Positions 1 to 5,485 of a stretch of 13,042 bases of DNA are shown here, in pieces. The stretch is from positions 1 to 13,042 of the forward strand of contig CAKUXM010000027.1 of assembly GCA_934700335.1 (NCBI GenBank), in the 5' to 3' direction. The notes under the pieces are model-generated. The model was not told the DNA's origin and did not search any database. It worked only from the letters and a program-made list of their open reading frames with translations. The stretch comes from an uncultured Candidatus Melainabacteria bacterium. GTDB lineage: Bacteria > Cyanobacteriota > Vampirovibrionia > Gastranaerophilales > Gastranaerophilaceae. Position numbers and translations under genes: made by a program. The stretch's first letter is position 1. Each line of letters opens with the position of its first letter.

Positions 1-26
1 CCAGTTCGAGTCATATTCCAAAGACT

Positions 27-55
27 AAAAAAGAGATAACTTTCGTTATCTCTTT
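27..55 (-). terminator. Duplicate copy of the tRNA-Leu terminator
   Basis: An 11 bp perfect stem (30-40 with 45-55) with a GAAA loop on the minus strand is followed by a T run in the minus direction. It is the first-copy duplicate of the terminator at 197-225. It follows a truncated tRNA 3' end, so it may be non-functional or a back-up stop. Confidence 0.7.
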
Positions 56-60
56 AAAAA

Positions 61-77
61 TGGGCCCGGAGAGACTC
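61..77 (-). pseudogene. Truncated tRNA-Leu 3' end
   Basis: These 17 nt are identical to positions 231-247, the acceptor 3' strand, discriminator base and half of the T arm of tRNA-Leu(UAG). The rest of the tRNA is missing: beyond position 77 the sequence no longer matches. It is a duplication remnant and cannot fold as a tRNA. Confidence 0.8.
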
Positions 78-80
78 TCT

Positions 81-170
81 TGAGTTGTAGGCGAGCATCA
101 CGAGCCGTACAAATCAGGATATCGACGTAGTCGATAAACTCAGTATGTTGCGAACGTCATGAGCAACATA
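81..170. repeat. Hairpin-chain element with a conserved loop
   Basis: The spacer of the tandem repeat is a string of short inverted repeats. An outer stem TGAGTT (81-86) / AACTCA (137-142) encloses two arms: GTAGGC/GCCgTAC (87-92/104-110) and a perfect 7 bp hairpin TATCGAC-gta-GTCGATA (120-136). A perfect 8 bp hairpin (144-151/163-170) follows. The loops of the first arm and the last hairpin are both 11 nt and match the consensus GARCRTCAYGA, although their stems differ in sequence. Its function is unknown; it resembles REP-like or RNA-structured intergenic elements. Confidence 0.7.
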
Positions 171-196
171 CCAGTTCGAGTCATATTCCAAAGACT

Positions 197-225
197 AAAA
201 AAGAGATAACTTTCGTTATCTCTTT
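197..225 (-). terminator. Intrinsic terminator of tRNA-Leu
   Basis: An 11 bp perfect stem (200-210 with 215-225) closed by a GAAA tetraloop on the minus strand is followed by about seven T residues. It starts 5 nt past the tRNA 3' end, as expected for a single-gene tRNA transcript. Confidence 0.85.
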
Positions 226-230
226 AAAAA

Positions 231-312
231 TGGGCCCGGAGAGACTCGAACTCTCACACATCGCTGCGCTAGATCCTAAGTCTAGTGCGTCTACCAATTT
301 CGCCACAGGCCC
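231..312 (-). tRNA. tRNA-Leu(UAG)
   Basis: The minus strand folds as a class II tRNA. The acceptor is GGGCCTG/CGGGCCC with discriminator A, and the D stem is GCG/CGC. The anticodon stem CTAGA/TCTAG carries loop CTTAGGA, so the anticodon is UAG, reading leucine CUN codons. A short variable arm CGCA/TGTG is followed by T arm GAGAG-TTCGAGT-CTCTC. The length is 82 nt and CCA is not encoded; the gene runs straight into T residues and a terminator. Partial copies of this gene lie on both sides, its 3' end at 61-77 and its 5' half at 386-458. Confidence 0.95.
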
Positions 313-340
313 AGATAGAATTTATTTAATTGTCAAAAAT

Positions 341-370
341 ATTTTAGGTTATTTTGGGCTTTCTTGTCAA
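341..370 (-). promoter_or_regulatory. Promoter of tRNA-Leu
   Basis: On the minus strand a TTGACA -35 box (370-365), an 18 nt spacer and a TAAAAT -10 box (346-341) lie about 28 nt upstream of the tRNA 5' end. The -35 box is half of a TTGTCAAA/TTTGACAA hairpin (364-371/375-382). An 11 bp inverted repeat (328-338/374-384) brackets the whole promoter. This is read from consensus only. Confidence 0.6.
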
Positions 371-385
371 ATGTTTTGACAATTG

Positions 386-458
386 GTGCATCTACCACCT
401 CTCAAAAACGATACTCAATCGTTTTTTCGGCAGAGTGCCACAGACCCAGATAGAATTT
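386..458 (-). pseudogene. Degenerate tRNA-Leu 5' half
   Basis: Positions 437-458 match the first bases and 5' flank of the intact tRNA-Leu (302-323) with about one mismatch. Positions 386-398 match its D-loop and D-stem region (285-297) closely. Between them, where the intact gene has only a few bases, sits a ~38 bp stretch containing a 9 bp hairpin. I read it as a broken duplicate of the tRNA 5' half, split by or deleted around that hairpin. No anticodon arm is recognisable. Confidence 0.55.
404..426. terminator. Terminator-like hairpin between the PHP gene and tRNA-Leu
   Basis: AAAAACGAT (404-412) and ATCGTTTTT (418-426) form a 9 bp stem with a 5 nt loop and T runs on both strands. It lies about 95 nt past the stop codon of the minus-strand PHP gene, so it could end that transcript. 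It also sits inside the broken tRNA-Leu copy. Confidence 0.45.
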
Positions 459-521
459 TTAAATTTTTATTTCGTACATTTATTTTAATATACTGCAATC
501 CTTTTGTCAATTATATGAAAT

Positions 522-1364
522 TTACAGGTTCTCTAACACCGTCAATTCTTTTGAATCAACGTACTTGTTATCAACATTTAATTTTGCAAGGGTAATATTT
601 TGTTTATTTGTTCCGTGATAATCACTTCCACCACTTATCAAAAGATTGTTTTCTTTTGCTAACCTTTTTAATAGTGATATTTCATCATCATTATATCTTG
701 AGTAATAACACTCCAATCCTTTTATACCAAAAGTTTTCATCAATTCCAGTCTTGATAAAAATTCTTCTTCTGTAAAATGTTTTTCACCTTCGCCACCGAG
801 AGGGTGTGCCCAAACTGGAATTGCACCGGAATCAACAATGGCTTCAATTGCTTCTTTTATATCAAATCTTGTGTTTGGAGTTTTGCAATCGTCTAAATAT
901 TTTTTCATTGCAGAAACATTATCACTAGCTAAACCTCTTTTTACTAAAATATTTGCAAAATGAGTTTTTACAACGCTTTTTCTTGATGTTAGCCAATCAA
1001 GTTCTTCTTGTGTAAGTTCAATATTCCATTTATTTTTTAGGTAATCAATTCTCGTTTCCATTTTTATTCGACGAAGATTTTTACCTCTTGCAATCAAATC
1101 ATTTAATTTCTTATTTTGAATATTGCAACCAAAACCCAAAATATGGCATTTTATATAATCAGCCTGACAAGTAAGCTCTACACCTTGAATGAATTTGATA
1201 TCATTTGGTACAAGATTTTTCATTTCAGAGCAACCTTCAATTGTATCGTGGTCAGTTAGAGCAAAAATTTTTATACCAGAACTTTCTATTTTACTAATCA
1301 ATTCTGAAACGCTATCACTACCGTCAGAACAATTGCTATGCACATGTAAATCTACTTTTGACAT
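522..1364 (-). CDS. PHP-domain phosphoesterase (TrpH/YciV type)
   Basis: This 280-residue protein has the metal-binding motifs of the PHP superfamily: DLHVHS near the N-terminus (H7, H9), SDGS with D14, LTDHD (D38, H39), GVELT (E63), H74 in a CHILGFG segment, VWAHPLGG (H187) and GGSDYHG (D248, H250). The insert between about residues 85 and 165 and the overall length match the TrpH/YciV group, which in E. coli hydrolyses nucleoside 3',5'-bisphosphates and short RNA 5' ends. That exact substrate is inferred. It is probably cytosolic, with no signal peptide or membrane segment. No Shine-Dalgarno is visible; a TATAGT -10-like box (1381-1376) lies 11 nt before the ATG, implying a very short leader. 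It is divergent from the PilZ gene. Confidence 0.85.
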   Translation of the reverse strand: MSKVDLHVHSNCSDGSDSVSELISKIESSGIKIFALTDHDTIEGCSEMKNLVPNDIKFIQGVELTCQADYIKCHILGFGCNIQNKKLNDLIARGKNLRRIKMETRIDYLKNKWNIELTQEELDWLTSRKSVVKTHFANILVKRGLASDNVSAMKKYLDDCKTPNTRFDIKEAIEAIVDSGAIPVWAHPLGGEGEKHFTEEEFLSRLELMKTFGIKGLECYYSRYNDDEISLLKRLAKENNLLISGGSDYHGTNKQNITLAKLNVDNKYVDSKELTVLENL

Positions 1365-1417
1365 ATCAACATTTTACTATAAAATATTTAAAATTTTAAA
1401 TATAATCAACATTTTGG

Positions 1418-1449
1418 TTGATAACAAAGAAAAAAAATTTTATTATAAT
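1418..1449 (+). promoter_or_regulatory. Promoter of the PilZ gene, near-leaderless
   Basis: TTGATA (1418-1423), a 17 nt spacer and overlapping TATTAT/TATAAT hexamers (1441-1449) end only 6-9 nt before the ATG at 1456. The predicted transcription start therefore falls at or next to the start codon, and no ribosome binding site precedes it. This is consensus-based inference. Confidence 0.5.
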
Positions 1450-1455
1450 TGAGTT

Positions 1456-2118
1456 ATGTCGGACATATATCAAAAATACGATGAATTTAGGAACTTTGAA
1501 ATTCTTTTCAAAGGATACGATGACGAAATCCACAAGGTTAGTGGAAAAGTTCGTGCTATAGAAAGTTCTAATATTATCGTATATGCAAGTAAGAAAAAGA
1601 ATAGATTTACAGATATACCAGAAGGAGCAAGTATAAAGGTTTATGTTTATACTGAAAATGGTATATATACTGCTGATTCAAAAATTATTTTTTCAGAAGA
1701 CTATGATGAAGACCACGTAATTTATACTATTGATTATCCATCACATAGTAGACATTCTCAACGCAGAGAATATTTCAGAGCTGATATGAATGTTCCTTTA
1801 AAAGTTACTATAGTAAAAGATATTCTTTCTGGTATTTCTGATACAATAAATGTGCGTTCAAGAGACGTTTGTGGAAACGGAGTTTCCTTTATTTCAGAAC
1901 ACAAAATTCCTCGCCATGAAGAAATTTTCGTATCTTTAGAATTTCCTGAAAAGATTATAGAAACATCAGCAAAATTGGTTTACACGAGAGAAAAAGAAAG
2001 TCATGGAAAAATGTACTACGTAACAGCCTTGCATTTTACAACAATAACACCTAGAAATATTGATTTTATCGTAAAAAAATGTTTTTTATATCAACTTAGA
2101 TTAAAAAATATGGAATAA
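1456..2118 (+). CDS. PilZ-domain protein, YcgR-like
   Basis: The 220-residue protein has a YcgR-like N-terminal beta domain (about residues 10-95) followed by a PilZ domain (about 100-215). The domain boundary carries the c-di-GMP-binding arginine motif QRREYFR (RxxxR, R104-R108). The second PilZ motif, normally (D/N)xSxxG, reads DVCGNG (137-142), so serine is replaced by cysteine. PilZ proteins of this layout are cytosolic c-di-GMP receptors that control motility, surface attachment or polysaccharide secretion; no partner gene for any of these is in the window, so the output is unknown. The gene is transcribed away from the PHP gene and stands 60 bp before the next plus-strand gene. Confidence 0.8.
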   Translation: MSDIYQKYDEFRNFEILFKGYDDEIHKVSGKVRAIESSNIIVYASKKKNRFTDIPEGASIKVYVYTENGIYTADSKIIFSEDYDEDHVIYTIDYPSHSRHSQRREYFRADMNVPLKVTIVKDILSGISDTINVRSRDVCGNGVSFISEHKIPRHEEIFVSLEFPEKIIETSAKLVYTREKESHGKMYYVTALHFTTITPRNIDFIVKKCFLYQLRLKNME

Positions 2119-2142
2119 AATTTTGACTTTCTCAAAATCATC

Positions 2143-2156
2143 ACTAATATATTAGT
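2143..2156. promoter_or_regulatory. Perfect palindrome upstream of the 81-residue gene
   Basis: ACTAATATATTAGT is a 14 bp perfect palindrome. It overlaps possible -10 boxes (TAATAT 2145-2150; TATAGT 2156-2161), and a TTGACT -35-like box at 2123-2128 lies 16 nt before TAATAT. It could be an operator for a dimeric regulator, though AT-rich palindromes also arise by chance. Confidence 0.35.
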
Positions 2157-2178
2157 ATAGTAATTTTGAGTAGGGCGT

Positions 2179-2424
2179 ATGAAATTTATTGAAAAATTAA
2201 AAGAATTAGAAGGTCAATACATGTTCATGAAGTATGCAGGCGGAAGTGAGTATGGCAAGCTTGTATATGTAGGGGAAGATTTTTTACAATTCGACATTTT
2301 CGACATAACAACAATGGAATACAGCGAAACCTTGTATTCTAACCCTCGATTAGTATTAGAAATAATGGTAGGAGGTTCTGATATACAGAGAATTGTTGCG
2401 GAAGTCTCATATCAAATGAATTAA
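2179..2424 (+). CDS. Unknown small protein (81 residues)
   Basis: I do not recognise this family. The protein is acidic, cytosolic-looking and rich in alternating hydrophobic residues, with turns at YAGGSEYG, YVGEDF and VGGSD. That suggests a small beta barrel or Sm-like fold, but this is only a guess from the pattern. A weak TAGGG precedes the ATG by a few bases. It sits 60 bp after the PilZ gene on the same strand with its own promoter-like signals. Its stop codon is separated by one base from the stop of the convergent gene, leaving no room for a terminator between them. Confidence 0.65.
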   Translation: MKFIEKLKELEGQYMFMKYAGGSEYGKLVYVGEDFLQFDIFDITTMEYSETLYSNPRLVLEIMVGGSDIQRIVAEVSYQMN

Positions 2425-2425
2425 G

Positions 2426-3070
2426 CTAGATGTTGAAACTTTTTCTAACACCTTCTTCATGGTAAATGCAGTTGCCACAAACTTCTTCTATACATTTTAG
2501 AACGAATTCTCTTGAAGCATCAATATTTGGAAGAAAAACTTCTCTGTTTGTTAAGTGTTTTACTTTACAAATTGTACTTTTAGATTTATCGTATGGAACG
2601 TATAGAGATGCTATTTCTTCTTCTAGAAGAATTTTCATTTCATCTTCGTGAGATTGAACACCCTTTACGATTTCGTTGTAATCGCCTTTTATAGCCATAA
2701 TTCTACCTGATTGAAGAGGTGTATCACCTTCACGATAAAGAGCTTGTGGCTGATAATTGCAACGAGTTGTAAAACTAAACTTGTTCCAAAATATTGTTAA
2801 AACAGCAACGGATTTATTTGCATCGATTTTTAGATAAATATTTTCTGTAGCAACACCGTGAGAAGCAAAAGTTTGTCGAAGCGAGTCAACAACAGCTTCA
2901 AGGCATTCTAACATTTGCCCAAAGATTTCCGCAGTATTTGTTGCTGCGCTCTGGTAATTCAAAAATTGTTTGTACATGTGAGAAGCAATCAAAGACACTC
3001 TCTCTTTGATAATTGGAGAGTTTTTAAAAGATGTATCTTGATTTTCAAAAAAGTCGAAACTATTTGTCAA
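2426..3070 (-). CDS. Unknown 214-residue protein
   Basis: The start is a TTG codon (3070-3068) preceded at 6 nt by AAGGA, a better ribosome site than any in-frame ATG has. The first in-frame ATG would remove about 30 residues. No signal peptide or membrane segment is visible. The N-terminal third looks helical (residues about 20-75) and the middle alternates beta-like segments. The C-terminus carries a CGNC pair (C198, C201) followed by a histidine, a possible small metal site. I cannot assign a family. It is convergent with the 81-residue gene with a 1 bp gap, so the two transcripts probably overlap at their 3' ends. Confidence 0.65.
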   Translation of the reverse strand: MTNSFDFFENQDTSFKNSPIIKERVSLIASHMYKQFLNYQSAATNTAEIFGQMLECLEAVVDSLRQTFASHGVATENIYLKIDANKSVAVLTIFWNKFSFTTRCNYQPQALYREGDTPLQSGRIMAIKGDYNEIVKGVQSHEDEMKILLEEEIASLYVPYDKSKSTICKVKHLTNREVFLPNIDASREFVLKCIEEVCGNCIYHEEGVRKSFNI

Positions 3071-3168
3071 AGTTTTTCCTTATACTACCTATCTCGGTTA
3101 TAAACATCATAACACATAAATACTATACACTAAAACTTAAAAAAATAGAATAGGGCAATTAAAAAATT

Positions 3169-3243
3169 TGTGCCTGATGGGAGTCGAACCCATGACCTTC
3201 GACTTCGGAAGACGAAATTCTAATCCAGCTGAACTACAGGCAC
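3169..3243 (-). tRNA. tRNA-Arg(CCG)
   Basis: The minus strand folds with acceptor GTGCCTG/CAGGCAC, discriminator A, D stem GTTC/GAAT and a D loop containing GG. The anticodon arm TCGTC-TTCCGAA-GTCGA gives anticodon CCG (arginine, codon CGG). The variable loop is AGGTC and the T arm ATGGG-TTCGACT-CCCAT. CCA is not encoded. One oddity is a T-T mismatch in the anticodon stem (fourth pair from the top). No clear downstream hairpin is seen, only T-rich sequence. Upstream lie a 25 nt copy of its 5' end and an inverted piece of its D-arm region. Confidence 0.93.
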
Positions 3244-3371
3244 AAGTTATAATTATTTAGTTTATGTCTATTCAGCTGATTAGAATTTCAATCTAACTTA
3301 GTTAAACTTTTACTCTTAACCTGACAAATCGTAAAAGATTTAACAACAGCTGAACTACAGGCACAAGTTAT
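3226..3371. repeat. tRNA-Arg partial copies: direct and inverted
   Basis: Positions 3347-3371 repeat exactly, in the same orientation, the 25 nt at 3226-3250, which are the first ~18 nt of tRNA-Arg plus its 5' flank; the distance is 121 bp. Between them, 3271-3289 is the inverse of 3214-3232 with a single-base indel, so it reads as tRNA D-arm/anticodon sequence on the plus strand. The tRNA leader is thus made largely of pieces of the tRNA itself. The remaining sequence shows no gene. Confidence 0.8.
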
Positions 3372-3446
3372 ATCAATTATACAAGCTTAACCGCCATTTG
3401 TAAAATACATTTTAATCATCTAGGCTATTTATTGTTTATTTTTTCA

Positions 3447-3455
3447 TGGTAAAAT
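3447..3455 (+). promoter_or_regulatory. Extended -10 promoter of rimO
   Basis: TGG followed by TAAAAT forms an extended -10 element (TGnTANNNT) that ends 6 nt before the rimO ATG. The expected start of transcription coincides with the start codon, and no ribosome binding site is present. No good -35 is seen, which fits an extended -10 promoter. Confidence 0.5.
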
Positions 3456-3461
3456 TTTCGT

Positions 3462-4775
3462 ATGAGAAAATTAGCTTTAGTAAATCACGGTTGTGCAAAA
3501 AATTTAGTAGATTCAGAATTAATGTTAGGACTTTTAGCAGAAAAGGGTTACGAAATTACCCTTGACGAAAATGATGCAAACGTTGTTATCGTTAACACTT
3601 GTTCATTCATTCACGATGCTGAAAAAGAATCGGTTCAATCAATTCTTAAATTAGTTAACGAAGGCAAAAAGGTTATCGTTACTGGTTGTCTTCCTCAAAA
3701 ATACAAAGGTGAATTAAAAGAAGCTATCCCAGAAGTTGTCGCAATGCTTGGAACAACAGATTTTTCTAAAATTGTTGAAGTAGTAGAAAACATTGACAAA
3801 GATAACTACGAATTTGTATCAGATGTTTCTGTTAAGCCAAAATATGTTTATCCAGAAAACGTTGAAAGACAACAAATAACAGTTGGTGCAAGTTCATATA
3901 TAAAAATTGCTGACGGTTGCAACTACCACTGCGGTTACTGTATCATTCCAAACCTTCGTGGTGCATACCAATCACGTCCTATTGAAAACATCGTTGAAGA
4001 AGCACGTGAAATCGCTAAGAAAGGTTGCACAGAAATCGTCTTAATCGCTCAAGATACAACAAGTTATGGTATTGACCTTTACGGAAAACCAGAGCTAGTA
4101 AAGCTTTTAGAAGAATTAAACAAAATCGAAGAATTAAGTTGGATTAGAATAATGTACGCTTATCCTTCTCAAATGTCAGACGAGTTAATTGATGCAATCG
4201 CAAGATTAGATAAGGTAGTAAAATACATTGACCTACCTCTACAACACTCTCACAAAGACATTTTAGAAGCTATGCGCCGTCCTGCATTTGATTACGAAGA
4301 ACTTATAAATAAAATCAGAACCAAAATTCCTAATGTAACTATTAGAACAGCTTTCATCGTTGGTTATCCAACAGAAACAGAAGAACATTTTGAACACCTT
4401 TACAATTTCGTCAAGAAAATGAAATTCGATAAAATGGGTGTATTCAAGTATTCAAAAGAAAAAAATACAATTTCATATAGTATGAAAAACCATGTTTCTG
4501 CAAAAATTAAAAAGCAAAGACACGATAAATTAATGAAATTGCAACAAAAAATTTCAACAGAAATAAACAAATCCTTCATAGGTCAAACTCTACCTTGCAT
4601 CATTGAAAGTTTCACAGATGACGGACTTGTTGTAGCACGTAGCCAACACGATGCACCTGAAATTGACGGGGTTGTTTACATTGATACTAAAAAACAAGTT
4701 GTTCCAGGTGATATCGAAGATGTATTAATTACAAATTCTGATGCCTATGATTTATATGGCACTATTGAGCAGTAA
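3462..4775 (+). CDS. rimO: Ribosomal protein uS12 methylthiotransferase RimO
   Basis: This 437-residue protein has the full methylthiotransferase layout. The N-terminal MTTase domain holds three cluster-binding cysteines: NHGCAKN (C11), VNTCSF (C47) and TGCLPQ (C76). The radical SAM core has CNYHCGYC (C153, C157, C160) and ends in a TRAM-like C-terminal domain (about 370-437). CAKNLVDSE and IIPNLRGAYQSRP favour RimO over MiaB. RimO adds a methylthio group to the beta carbon of an aspartate of ribosomal protein S12, using two 4Fe-4S clusters and S-adenosylmethionine in the cytosol. The length is typical. The start follows an extended -10 with no leader. Its 3' end overlaps the next, convergent gene by 24 bp. 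Confidence 0.95.
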   Translation: MRKLALVNHGCAKNLVDSELMLGLLAEKGYEITLDENDANVVIVNTCSFIHDAEKESVQSILKLVNEGKKVIVTGCLPQKYKGELKEAIPEVVAMLGTTDFSKIVEVVENIDKDNYEFVSDVSVKPKYVYPENVERQQITVGASSYIKIADGCNYHCGYCIIPNLRGAYQSRPIENIVEEAREIAKKGCTEIVLIAQDTTSYGIDLYGKPELVKLLEELNKIEELSWIRIMYAYPSQMSDELIDAIARLDKVVKYIDLPLQHSHKDILEAMRRPAFDYEELINKIRTKIPNVTIRTAFIVGYPTETEEHFEHLYNFVKKMKFDKMGVFKYSKEKNTISYSMKNHVSAKIKKQRHDKLMKLQQKISTEINKSFIGQTLPCIIESFTDDGLVVARSQHDAPEIDGVVYIDTKKQVVPGDIEDVLITNSDAYDLYGTIEQ

Positions 4776-5339
4776 ATCTAAATAACTTCTCAACAAAGAA
4801 AAATCGCCAGTTTCTACAACTTTTTGAATTGTATCTAAATACTCTTCATAATTTGGATTTTCAATATTTAAAGGAACAATCAAATCAGAAGAAGTTTTAG
4901 TATTAGTAAACTGTTTATTTTCAATTAAAAACTTTTTATACAGATCTAGTAAGTCATAGATTTTTTGTTCAAATTTAACAGTTTTACCTAGATAATATTT
5001 AACATCTTTTTCAAATTTTGACAAATAATCAATTATATAATTAACAGTATAAAGACCTTCTTCATCAGACATTTCTTGACCCAGCATAGGATTTCCAGAA
5101 ATCTCTTTACCTTCAAACTGCTTTATATAGCAAGCCCAAAGCATGCAACCGATATAAAAATCAATATACATATCAATTTCATTTTTAAACAAAGAAAAAT
5201 ATCTTTGAAACTGAAATCTTTTAGTATTATAGTTTTTCAAACTATTTAATTCAGCATACGCATATTCAATATCTGCAACAAAGTTATGCAAATGTTTCCC
5301 AAAACCTAAATCGAAAGGAATACTATTTTCAAAATTCAT
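4752..5339 (-). CDS. Unknown helical protein (195 residues)
   Basis: I place the start at the ATG at 5339 because AGAGGT lies 6 nt upstream. The longer frame to 5447 would add 36 residues without a ribosome site, starting in a hydrophobic stretch that looks like translated promoter DNA. The 195-residue protein appears almost wholly helical, with many Tyr, Phe, Leu and Lys residues and segments such as YLSKFEKDVKYYLGK. There is no signal peptide or known motif, and no function is assignable. It is divergent from the metallopeptidase gene, with 146 bp between them, and its last 24 bp overlap the end of rimO on the other strand. Confidence 0.7.
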   Translation of the reverse strand: MNFENSIPFDLGFGKHLHNFVADIEYAYAELNSLKNYNTKRFQFQRYFSLFKNEIDMYIDFYIGCMLWACYIKQFEGKEISGNPMLGQEMSDEEGLYTVNYIIDYLSKFEKDVKYYLGKTVKFEQKIYDLLDLYKKFLIENKQFTNTKTSSDLIVPLNIENPNYEEYLDTIQKVVETGDFSLLRSYLDLLLNSAI

Positions 5340-5485
5340 AAAATTACCTCTTTTTTCTAATTTTACCGTAAAAAAAGATATTAACAAATGTAAATAATTG
5401 TATAAATATTGGCAAAAGTCATGTTTCACAGTTTTTAAAACAAACATAAGTAGTGTTATGTTAAATAAAGAAAGAAGATTTTATC

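Larger units (their letters stand above)
1..247. repeat. 170 bp-period tandem repeat including a tRNA-Leu 3' end
   Basis: Positions 1-77 and 171-247 are identical by eye, so the period is 170 bp. Each copy holds a 29 nt lead-in, a hairpin terminator and the last 17 nt of the minus-strand tRNA-Leu(UAG). Only the second copy continues into the complete tRNA gene; after position 77 the first diverges into a hairpin-rich spacer (78-170). The first copy starts at the window edge, so more units may lie upstream. I infer a local tandem duplication of the tRNA 3' flank rather than an ordinary intergenic spacer. Confidence 0.9.

Noticed and set aside
144..190. A plus-strand tRNA ending in ATTCCA with a TTCGAGT loop
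   Set aside because: The TTCGAGT stretch resembles a T loop, but the flanking bases do not pair as a T stem and no acceptor partner is found.
383..595. A 70-codon plus-strand frame
   Set aside because: It begins inside the broken tRNA-Leu copy and runs antisense into the PHP gene's end; no start signals.
5340..5447. A 36-residue N-terminal extension of the 195-residue minus-strand protein
   Set aside because: No ribosome site precedes it, while AGAGGT precedes the internal ATG; the extension looks like translated promoter sequence.
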